In this document: positions 1 through 5,173 of the stretch, in pieces
Position numbering within the stretch: the first letter of the stretch is position 1
How the letters are laid out: each line of letters starts with the position of its first letter
NCBI GenBank assembly: GCA_020723785.1
Contig: DYIH01000099.1
Coordinates: 1-6,281 of the forward strand
Source of the DNA: Thermaerobacter marianensis
GTDB taxonomy: Bacteria; Bacillota; Sulfobacillia; DYIH01
Reading direction: 5' to 3'
DNA: 6,281 nucleotides
The notes under the pieces: model-generated
What the model was told of the DNA's origin: nothing
Database searches by the model: none
The model's input: only the letters and a program-made list of their open reading frames with translations
Program-made: the position numbers and the translations under genes

Positions 1-882
1 CAGGTCGGCCGCTTCCTTTTCCGAGAGGACAAGGCGGCGCATCTCCCGCGCCCGGGCCAGGGCCTCCTCCCGTTCCTCGCCGGCCAGCTCGCGGTTGACG
101 AGGCGGCCGCCGTGGGGCGGGATCGGGCCGAGGACGGAGGCTTCGTCCAAGCCCGCGGCGGGCGTCCCGGAGCCGCCGGCCCCCTCTGGGGCGGCCGGGT
201 GGCTCCGCCCGTTGCCGGACGAGGTATCGCGTTTCCCGGCCGGGACAGTCTGCAGGCCGTGGACCGCGACGGCGACCGGGGCCGCTGCCGCGGCCGCCTC
301 CCGCGCCGTCTCCCCGGCGGGCCGGACCGCGGCCGGGACGTAGCCCCGCTCCTCCAGCCAGCGCAGGATGCGGCCGGCGCTCTCCTCGGGCGTCTCCCGG
401 TCGGTGTCGACGACGATCTCCGGCGCCGCCGGCTCTTCGAAGGGGTCGGAGATGCCGGTGAAAGCCGGGATTTGGCCGGCCAGGGCCTTCTTATAGAGGC
501 CCTTGACGTCCCGGGCGGCGCAGACCGCCAAGGGGCAGCGGACGTAGACCTCGACGAAGTCCGCGATCTCCCGCCGGCAGTGGTCGCGCATCGCCTGGTA
601 GGGCGAGATGAAGGAGGCGACGACGGCGACCCCGTGGCGCGAGAGCATCTTGGCCACGAAGGCCACCCGCTCGATGTTCCGCATCCGGTCCTCGGCGGAA
701 AAACCCAGGTCCCGGCACAGCCCCCGGCGCACCACGTCGCCGTCCAGGTGCTCCACCCGCAGGCCCCGCCGCGCCAGTTCCGGCACGAGGATGTCGGCGA
801 TGGTGCTCTTGCCGGCCCCGGAGAGGCCCGTCATCCAGAGGGTGAAGCCGCGTTGTGTTCGGTTGCTGTTGTCTAAAGCCAT
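1..882 (-). CDS. cysC: Bifunctional APS kinase / ATP sulfurylase (CysC-Sat fusion), C-terminal part cut by window edge
   Basis: The reading frame is open from ATG at 882 to the left edge (294 codons, no stop). Residues 1-180 are a complete adenylylsulfate kinase domain: P-loop GLSGAGKST (19-27), DGDVVRRGL (47-55), FISPYQAMRD (91-100), and KGLYKKALAG followed by FTGISDPFEEP (127-151). This domain phosphorylates APS to PAPS in the cytoplasm. Residues about 183-250 form an Ala/Pro/Gly-rich linker. From about 251, PIPPHGGRLVNREL and the helix after it match the start of Sat-type ATP sulfurylase (usually near 380-400 residues), so the rest should lie beyond the edge. The order kinase-then-sulfurylase is that of animal PAPS synthetases; Aquifex-type bacterial fusions have the reverse order. 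GGGAGG at 895-890, 7 bases before the ATG, supports the start. The context is a polysaccharide cluster, so PAPS for sulfation is plausible; general sulfate assimilation is the alternative. The kinase is certain. The fusion rests on about 40 residues. Confidence 0.92.
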   Translation of the reverse strand, partial: MALDNSNRTQRGFTLWMTGLSGAGKSTIADILVPELARRGLRVEHLDGDVVRRGLCRDLGFSAEDRMRNIERVAFVAKMLSRHGVAVVASFISPYQAMRDHCRREIADFVEVYVRCPLAVCAARDVKGLYKKALAGQIPAFTGISDPFEEPAAPEIVVDTDRETPEESAGRILRWLEERGYVPAAVRPAGETAREAAAAAAPVAVAVHGLQTVPAGKRDTSSGNGRSHPAAPEGAGGSGTPAAGLDEASVLGPIPPHGGRLVNRELAGEEREEALARAREMRRLVLSEKEAADL

Positions 883-971
883 GCTTTTGCCTCCCGAATA
901 CAACCTCAGATTTTGCCCTCAACATTCATGGCCCACAGGTGTATGATTCAGTACAGGAGGAGAAATCCCGT

Positions 972-1176
972 ATGGGACATATCAGCATCGTCATCGACGA
1001 CAAACTCTTGCCCGAGCCACGAGCCTCACCGGCACCCGCAGCAAGCGGGAGGCGGTGGAAATCAATTGCGCCAGATGATGAACCGGGAGGCGACCTTCAC
1101 GGGTCTGCGCCGGATGCGCGGCCGCGCCCCCTGGGCAGGCGACATCGATCACTGGCGGCTGGCCGACTTCTTCGAC
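972..1176 (+). pseudogene. vapB: VapB-type antitoxin relic with two frameshifts, no toxin gene
   Basis: An antitoxin of the VapB family (short DNA-binding partner of VapC ribonucleases) can be read on the plus strand only by changing frame twice. Frame one, from ATG 972, gives MGHISIVIDDKLLPE. Near 1016 it shifts to a second frame giving SLTGTRSKREAVEI (from 1022). Near 1064 it shifts again to LRQMMNREATFTGLRRMRG followed by PWAGDIDHWR (from 1066). In order these match the family pattern: beta-strand IVIDDxLL, LTGxRxKREAVE, then an LRRLRG..W.GD acidic tail. Each break fits loss of a single base, for example GAGGCC reduced to GAGCC at the first. AGGAGG at 955-960 is a plausible old ribosome site. 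No VapC start or PIN-domain motif follows; the next bases belong to a truncated permease on the other strand. The end is set where family resemblance stops; the last frame runs on to a stop at 1291-1293. Sequencing error could mimic one of the shifts. Confidence 0.65.
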
Positions 1177-1253
1177 ACACACAGATACATACAGCACAAC
1201 GGACCTCGACTGGAGATCGAAATGATGTCCAGGTTGTCCGTGAAAATAGCGCA

Positions 1254-1559
1254 TCACCATTTGGACATCCTCGCCCCTACCCGGAAGCGGTAGACCTCGG
1301 CGCTCCCCGCCCAGGCGGCCGGCAAGGCTACGACGACTGCCGCCCGAACCCACTCCCACCTGACACAGGCCGCCGTGGCGTGACGCCAGGTGCCGATCCA
1401 CTTGGTGACGATGCCGTAGACCGAGTCGGAGTCCACCAACGTGGGGGTGATGCACAGGTAGAACAACACCGGAGCCATGATGACTCCCCCGCCGATGCCC
1501 GTGAGCCCGATCAATACAACGGTCATGAAACCGGCCACGGAATACTCCCACCCCATCAT
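1254..1559 (-). pseudogene. Truncated TauE/SafE-family permease (putative sulfite/sulfonate exporter)
   Basis: The frame from ATG 1559 encodes 101 residues, while TauE/SafE proteins are usually about 250 residues with 7-8 membrane helices. The N-terminus is typical: a hydrophobic first helix containing GLTGIGGGVIMAP (about 18-30), then a PTLV segment, a VYGIVTKWIGTWRH stretch matching the family's xxTKxxGxxxH region, and RWEWVRA followed by a second hydrophobic stretch. After AAWAGS the resemblance ends and the frame closes at 1254, losing over half of the protein. AGGTGAAAGG lies just upstream, and an in-frame GTG at 1598 is a weaker alternative start. It follows the flippase stop by 71 bases on the same strand and precedes the APS kinase gene, so it may once have belonged to a sulfur sub-module of the operon. 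Family membership is well supported; the transported anion is not known. A short functional protein is possible but unlikely. Confidence 0.65.
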
Positions 1560-1630
1560 CCATCCTTTCACCTGCCGGTTCGCGGCCGGGCTGCGCACCC
1601 CGGTACACCACCCCGCTCATCTGCGCTCAC

Positions 1631-2998
1631 TCAGCGGCCGGCGCGGCGCGCTTCCTTGCGGAAGACCAGAACCACTACGGACAACTGGGCTGCGGACTGT
1701 AAAGCCACCCATGAACCGAGCCCGGTCACCCCCCAGGCCTTGACCATCAGCGGTCCAAGGGCCACGCCGACCACCACCGCCACCAGTTGGGCCTTCACCC
1801 CGACCTGGGGCAGTTGGATGGCCTGCAGGCCGGTCATGAAAGCAGCGGTCACGGATTGGCAGGCCATCCCCAGAAGGAGCGGGCCCACCAGGAGCAACTC
1901 AAAGGCATAGCGGCCGTGGTATACCCCCTCGAACAGGCGAGGTCCGACCAGGGCCACGGTCACGGCGTAGGCCAGCGCCGCCCCGCCCAGGAGCAGGGCC
2001 CAGCGGACTACCTGCGGCACCACGGCCCGGCTCCCCCGCCTCCCCCAGCGCTCCGACCAGGACGGCAGGGTCAGCATGCGGAAGGAGGTGTTGACGTGGG
2101 GCAGGGGCTTGACCAAGTTCTGGGCCGCCTGAAAAGCGCCCGTCCCTGCCAGGCCCAGGAGGCCGCTGCTAAAGAAGTATGGGAGACTCTGGGCCGCCCA
2201 TCCGGCCAGGTTGGCCCCGGCCACCCACCGGCCGTAGCCCCACAGCTCCTTGAGCACCAGCCTGGACTGTTCCCCCCCCAGCCCTTCCGCCCATCCCAGT
2301 GCGCTGGGTGCGTCCCCCGCCGTGGCCGCGCCGTCCGGCCTACCCACGTACCGCCCCGCAGCCAGGCCGGAACCAAACCCGGCCAGGCCCATGACCAGCA
2401 GGATCGTGCCGGGATGGACCAACCGTAGGGCAGCCAGCAAAGCCGCCCCGGCGGCTAGCAGGGCCAGATAGACCAGCCCCCGCCTCGCCGCGGCTTCAGG
2501 CCGGCGCCGGAGGTAGCAGAGGCGGCGAATATACTGCATATAAATGAGCCCCGGCAGGCCCACGGCCAGCCCGGACAGACTCCCGGTGATGGTCGCGTCC
2601 CCAGCCCACGTTCCGTAAGCCAGCCCTCCCAGGGCGATCACCAGGAAAATCAGCAACATGGCCGCCCGCTGCCACCGCGCAAGCAGGTGCAGGTAAAGGG
2701 GCAGGTGTCCGGCGTGCCGCGCCGGTCCCAACACCATCATGGGCTGCAACACCAAGGCGTTATAGAAGCTCACACATCCCGTAGCGATCCCGTAATAGAG
2801 CAGTGCAAAAAAACCGTACTCCTGAGGGGCCAGCCAGCGGGCCAGCACGAGGCTTAGTACCAAGTTAGCACCGCTGGCCAGCCCCTCGTCCAGCAGGGCC
2901 AGGGTGCCCCGGCGGGCCAAGCCAACGGCCCGCTCCCGGCCCACCGCCCGCAGGCGCCCCGCCATCTTGTCCGCCGCCGTTGCCGCCGCGCCGTTCAT
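1631..2998 (-). CDS. Wzx-like polysaccharide flippase (MOP superfamily, PST family)
   Basis: This 455-residue, strongly hydrophobic protein has the length and pattern of polysaccharide biosynthesis transporters that flip lipid-linked oligosaccharides across the cytoplasmic membrane. After a polar N-terminal stretch of about 30 residues, the segment SLVLARWLAPQEYGFFALLYY (about 49-69) is the family's hallmark first-helix region (LARxLGPxEYGxFAL). Alternating hydrophobic segments follow to the end, compatible with 12 or more helices. A polar loop near 220-250 separates the two halves. LGLAGTGAFQAAQNLVKPL (about 281-299) matches the second-half repeat seen in Wzx proteins. The ATG at 2998 has GGTGGAGG directly against it, which is poor spacing; Met12 lacks a better site, so the exact start is uncertain. 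The gene lies 147 bases downstream of the second Tat/PA14 gene. Together with the sugar transferase at the right edge it points to a Wzy-type polysaccharide pathway. The glycan substrate cannot be told from sequence. Confidence 0.87.
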   Translation of the reverse strand: MNGAAATAADKMAGRLRAVGRERAVGLARRGTLALLDEGLASGANLVLSLVLARWLAPQEYGFFALLYYGIATGCVSFYNALVLQPMMVLGPARHAGHLPLYLHLLARWQRAAMLLIFLVIALGGLAYGTWAGDATITGSLSGLAVGLPGLIYMQYIRRLCYLRRRPEAAARRGLVYLALLAAGAALLAALRLVHPGTILLVMGLAGFGSGLAAGRYVGRPDGAATAGDAPSALGWAEGLGGEQSRLVLKELWGYGRWVAGANLAGWAAQSLPYFFSSGLLGLAGTGAFQAAQNLVKPLPHVNTSFRMLTLPSWSERWGRRGSRAVVPQVVRWALLLGGAALAYAVTVALVGPRLFEGVYHGRYAFELLLVGPLLLGMACQSVTAAFMTGLQAIQLPQVGVKAQLVAVVVGVALGPLMVKAWGVTGLGSWVALQSAAQLSVVVLVFRKEARRAGR

Positions 2999-3095
2999 CC
3001 TCCACCACCGTTCGCCACAACCTTTTTAACCCCGATGCTTCCCCGGCCCTCGCCGGCGGCGTGCCGCTTCGCGAGGCGCCCTCCGGTTATCCGAC

Positions 3096-3114
3096 CGGCG
3101 CCCGGCGGGCGCCG
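3096..3114. other. Perfect GC-only hairpin in the intergenic region before the flippase gene
   Basis: CGGCGCCC (3096-3103) and GGGCGCCG (3107-3114) form an 8-bp perfect inverted repeat with a 3-base loop. It lies in the 147-base gap between the Tat/PA14 gene ending at 3146 and the flippase gene starting at 2998. On the transcribed minus strand it is not followed by a T-run, so it does not look like a standard intrinsic terminator. It could still attenuate transcription or stabilise the upstream mRNA end. In such GC-rich DNA a chance origin is also possible. A second weaker structure (CTCGC...GCGAG around GCGG/CCGC) lies between it and the flippase start. Confidence 0.35.
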
Positions 3115-3145
3115 CCCGCGGCGCGGCTTCCGTGGCCCGCCCCGC

Positions 3146-3787
3146 TCAACCCGCCGACAGGTTCTTCGCCGGCACCGGCAGCCAGGGATCGGAGGCGCCG
3201 CGCCGCCACTGGAAGCAGACATGCGGCGTGTCCCGGCTGCTCGTAAAGTGATAGCCGATGTCCAGGTCATAGGCGGGGCAGTCGCCGGGCGGCACGTCCA
3301 GCGAGAGCACCGCCTCCTCACTGGCCGCAAACCGCCGCCAGCGATGCTTGCCTTTGCCGACCGGCAGACTGATCAGCCACCATCCCTGGGTGCCGGGGGC
3401 CGCATCCACGGCCAGCCGCAGCCGGTATTCCCCGCCCTGCGCCAGGCAGAGCCGGCCCACCCAGCGGACGCTGAAGGGGGTGGCGACGGCCGCCCCCGGC
3501 CACCCGGCGGCGCCGGAGAAGCAGACCGGGCCGTCGGTGCGCGTTTCGTCCGGCCGGTGCTTCGGCCAGCCGGGTGCGCCGGCGTTGCCGTAGTAATAAG
3601 CGCCGAGCAGCCCGGAGCCTTGGCAGGCGCATGGCGGCGCCGAATGGCCGGAAGCCCGCGCCGCGGCGGAGACACCGAGCAGGGTGACCCCCCGCGCGCC
3701 GTAGGCGGCCAACTGCAGCAACCGCCGCCGGCTCAGCCCGGTCTGCGGCGGCGCCGGGCCCGTCCCTCCCCGACCGCTTTCCGCCAC
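3146..3787 (-). CDS. Tat-exported PA14-like domain protein, copy 2
   Basis: This 213-residue protein starts with a twin-arginine signal: SRRRLLQLAAYG at 19-30, a hydrophobic run, and a likely cleavage site after ARA at about residue 45. The mature part resembles a PA14-type beta domain. GLLGAYYYGN (59-68) is the entry motif, FSVRWVGRLCL with GGEYRLRL (105-124) is the central pair of strands, and VCFQWRR...WLPVPAKNL (190-210) is the closing strand and tail typical of PA14 (SW..P....W.PVPAxxL). Six cysteines are present, two of which (170 and 191) have counterparts in the other copy. PA14 domains often bind carbohydrates, so a role at the cell surface with the cluster's polysaccharide is plausible, though no substrate is shown. 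The GTG at 3787 lies one base after the stop of the small gene upstream, implying translational coupling. It is homologous to the protein encoded at 4132-4716 but much richer in G+C. No catalytic motif is seen. Confidence 0.85.
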   Translation of the reverse strand: MAESGRGGTGPAPPQTGLSRRRLLQLAAYGARGVTLLGVSAAARASGHSAPPCACQGSGLLGAYYYGNAGAPGWPKHRPDETRTDGPVCFSGAAGWPGAAVATPFSVRWVGRLCLAQGGEYRLRLAVDAAPGTQGWWLISLPVGKGKHRWRRFAASEEAVLSLDVPPGDCPAYDLDIGYHFTSSRDTPHVCFQWRRGASDPWLPVPAKNLSAG

Positions 3788-3788
3788 G

Positions 3789-4058
3789 TCACATCACCGC
3801 CAGGGTCTGCAGCCGCTCCGCGGGCACCGTCTGCCAGTCCGCGGCATCGGGCGGGCGCCAGCGCAGGGCGGCAACCGGCTCGCCGGCGCTCGTCACCACG
3901 TTGACGGCATAGGCCAGCCCGCCTTGCAGCGCCACCTCCACCGCCTCGTCCCCGAAGGGCCAGGCCTGGCCGGCGGCCTCGATGACGGCATCGGCGCCAA
4001 AGGCCGCCAGCCCGTACACCCCGTCCGCCGCCACGTTCAGGTAGCCGGCCCAGCGCAC
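3789..4058 (-). CDS. Small half-PA14 protein without signal peptide, copy 2
   Basis: The gene encodes 89 residues from GTG 4058, or 90 from TTG 4061; an in-frame TGA two codons before the TTG rules out any longer form. GGCGGTGA lies just upstream. The protein opens with RWAGYLNVAADGVYGLAAFG and ends with ALRWRPPDAADWQTVPAERL. These correspond to the middle and final strands of the PA14-like region of its Tat-exported neighbour (RWVGRL...GGEYRLRL and QWRRGASDPWLPVPAKNL). The first third of a PA14 domain, including the G-L-x-x-x-Y-Y/Y-D-N motif, is absent. There is no signal peptide or membrane segment. Its stop is one base from the next GTG, so the two are probably translated together. The other cassette has an equivalent small gene starting at the same point of the fold, which argues that this is a real short gene and not a broken one. 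Function unknown; a partner or chaperone of the Tat protein is an inference. Confidence 0.7.
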   Translation of the reverse strand: MRWAGYLNVAADGVYGLAAFGADAVIEAAGQAWPFGDEAVEVALQGGLAYAVNVVTSAGEPVAALRWRPPDAADWQTVPAERLQTLAVM

Positions 4059-4131
4059 CAACGTTCACCGCCCCTTCCTCCGACGCTCACCGACGCCGCC
4101 GTCACGCCCACTCCCCCTGTCTCTCTTTCCC

Positions 4132-4716
4132 TCACCACATATGACCCAGCTCAGTGGCCGGCACCGGCACCCAGCTCGAACTCCACGGCGTTCTCCATTC
4201 CAGGCAGACCCATGAGAGGCTGTTCATGTCATTGGTGTAATGGCTGTACACCAAGTCCAGCAGGTGCTGGCCGCACTCCAGATAAACGTCCATGCCGGCG
4301 CTGCCGAAAGTGTGGTAAGTAAACGAGGAGGTCACAAAAAGACTCCCCGCGACGAAATCGGCCCCGCGGATGCGAATCCCGTAATTCCCCGACTCCCGGA
4401 TGATCAGGTTACCGGCCCAACGAGCCGAGAACGTGGGATCGTTCGAGATAGGGTACCACCGATCATTGTTTTCGTGGTGACAGGGCTGCTCGATGATGCA
4501 GCACTGCACCCAGGGATGCCGCCATCTCGGGTTATCGTAAATGTCGCGCAGCAGCCCAAAACCGATGGGCTCGTCGCATAAATGTGGAGAGTGCCCCTGG
4601 GCCCTGGCCACCGAAGCCACATTCAGCAACGACATGGCCGGCACGCTGTACGCCGCCATCTTCAACAACCGCCGCCGGCTCACGCCGGCCTTCTCCTGCA
4701 CTTCAGTCTCGCTCAC
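4132..4716 (-). CDS. Tat-exported PA14-like domain protein, copy 1
   Basis: From GTG 4716 the gene encodes 194 residues. AAAGGAGG at 4733-4726, 9 bases before the GTG, decides this start over the in-frame ATG at 4791, which lies inside the preceding gene. The twin-arginine signal is clear: SRRRLLKMAAY (13-23), a hydrophobic run, then ARA with probable cleavage near residue 39. The mature part has GLLRDIYDNPRW (54-65), FSARWAGNLIIRESGNYGIRI (96-116), and VCLEWRTPW...WVPVPATEL (170-190), which match the PA14 entry, middle and closing strands. Cysteines are at 46, 71, 72, 79, 148 and 171; the last two align with cysteines of copy 2. Its codons are visibly less GC-biased than those of copy 2 or the flanking genes. 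It sits 19 bases after the small gene encoded at 4736-4972. A carbohydrate-binding surface protein is the likeliest reading; no enzymatic motif is visible and I do not recognise a named family beyond PA14-like. Confidence 0.88.
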   Translation of the reverse strand: MSETEVQEKAGVSRRRLLKMAAYSVPAMSLLNVASVARAQGHSPHLCDEPIGFGLLRDIYDNPRWRHPWVQCCIIEQPCHHENNDRWYPISNDPTFSARWAGNLIIRESGNYGIRIRGADFVAGSLFVTSSFTYHTFGSAGMDVYLECGQHLLDLVYSHYTNDMNSLSWVCLEWRTPWSSSWVPVPATELGHMW

Positions 4717-4725
4717 GTCCGTTTT

Positions 4726-4733
4726 CCTCCTTT
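4726..4733 (-). promoter_or_regulatory. Ribosome binding site for the Tat/PA14 gene, copy 1
   Basis: AAAGGAGG on the minus strand ends 9 bases before GTG 4716. It lies entirely in the short gap around the stop of the upstream small gene (TAA at 4738-4736). It therefore fixes the GTG as start and excludes the longer ATG reading from 4791. Confidence 0.8.
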
Positions 4734-4735
4734 CT

Positions 4736-4972
4736 TTAAGAAGTTGCTGAGGATTTTTCAACCAGCTTCCCTCCAGAACTGGAGAAACCACTCGTTCCGT
4801 CGGTAAGGTTCAACGGATAGTCGCCCTCCTCCGGAAGAGAGATGGTCACCGGATCTACACCAAAGACGACGTACCCCGTGTCGGGCACGCAGATGCTCCC
4901 CTGTCCATTACTGGTGGAAACAGTGTAGCTTCCGCCCGAATCCACATGCAGATAACCAAACCACGGCATCAT
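4736..4972 (-). CDS. Small half-PA14 protein without signal peptide, copy 1
   Basis: ATG 4972 gives 78 residues and is set by a near-perfect ribosome site; the longer reading from 4996 adds eight residues and has no such site. The protein begins MMPWFGYLHVDSGGSYTV, and later has VTISLPEEGDYPLNLTDG. This is the pattern of the middle strands of a PA14 domain (W-x-GYL-V....GxY, then an L-x-x-G-x-Y-P-L-x-L strand). It aligns with RWAGYLNVAADGVY and VEVALQGGLAYAVNV of the second small gene. It lacks the PA14 entry strand and, unlike copy 2, the closing W-x-PVPA tail; the end is a Ser/Gly-rich stretch. No signal peptide or membrane helix is present. It is the first gene of the double cassette, about 200 bases after the sugar transferase. 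The AT-richer DNA at about 4985-5025 could hold a promoter, but I cannot point to clear -35/-10 boxes. Function unknown. Confidence 0.78.
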   Translation of the reverse strand: MMPWFGYLHVDSGGSYTVSTSNGQGSICVPDTGYVVFGVDPVTISLPEEGDYPLNLTDGTSGFSSSGGKLVEKSSATS

Positions 4973-4973
4973 T

Positions 4974-4982
4974 ATCACCTCC
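4974..4982 (-). promoter_or_regulatory. Strong ribosome binding site for the first small PA14-like gene
   Basis: GGAGGTGAT on the minus strand is almost fully complementary to the 16S rRNA 3' end and leaves a 5-base spacer between GGAGG and ATG 4972. It is the best ribosome site in the window, implying that the small protein is made in quantity, and it decides the start. Confidence 0.85.
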
Positions 4983-5173
4983 CTTCGTCTAACCATGCTT
5001 TGTTATTCAAGATGACTAAGGGACGGTTACCCCGCTGCCTCAAACCTCCTCGTGCCCCTCGCCATCATGCTGCTCATAGCCGTCATCTCCGTAGTGGGTC
5101 GTTTCGTCCGCCGCCGCGCGTTCCCTCGCGTTGTCCAAGTCACACACCCCCGCGTCGATGGTGGGACCGCCTG

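Noticed and set aside
491..925. A 144-residue minus-strand frame overlapping the APS kinase gene
   Set aside because: It is a shifted reading of the APS kinase gene, with Arg/Pro/Gly-rich low-complexity product; the true frame carries all family motifs.
913..947. TTGCCC and TATGAT as a plus-strand promoter for the antitoxin relic
   Set aside because: The two boxes are 23 bases apart, too far for a standard sigma-70-type promoter.
991..1620. A 209-residue minus-strand frame over the TauE/SafE remnant
   Set aside because: It is out of frame with the permease motifs and rich in Arg/Gly/His, as expected of a shadow in GC-rich DNA.
855..1910. A 351-residue plus-strand frame across the antitoxin relic and permease
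   Set aside because: Only its first residues from 972 match a family (VapB); the rest is antisense to the permease and flippase and has no recognisable pattern.
3733..4068. GTG 4068 frame with a better-spaced GGAGG than the small half-PA14 gene
   Set aside because: The product is a low-complexity Arg/Gly/Ala string; the frame from 4058 has clear PA14-like strands matching the neighbour and the other cassette.
5040..5147. A possible 35-residue acidic peptide (minus strand, GTG start, ending GHEEV) between the transferase and the first small gene
   Set aside because: The GTG has no properly spaced ribosome site, the length is within chance, and no family is recognisable.
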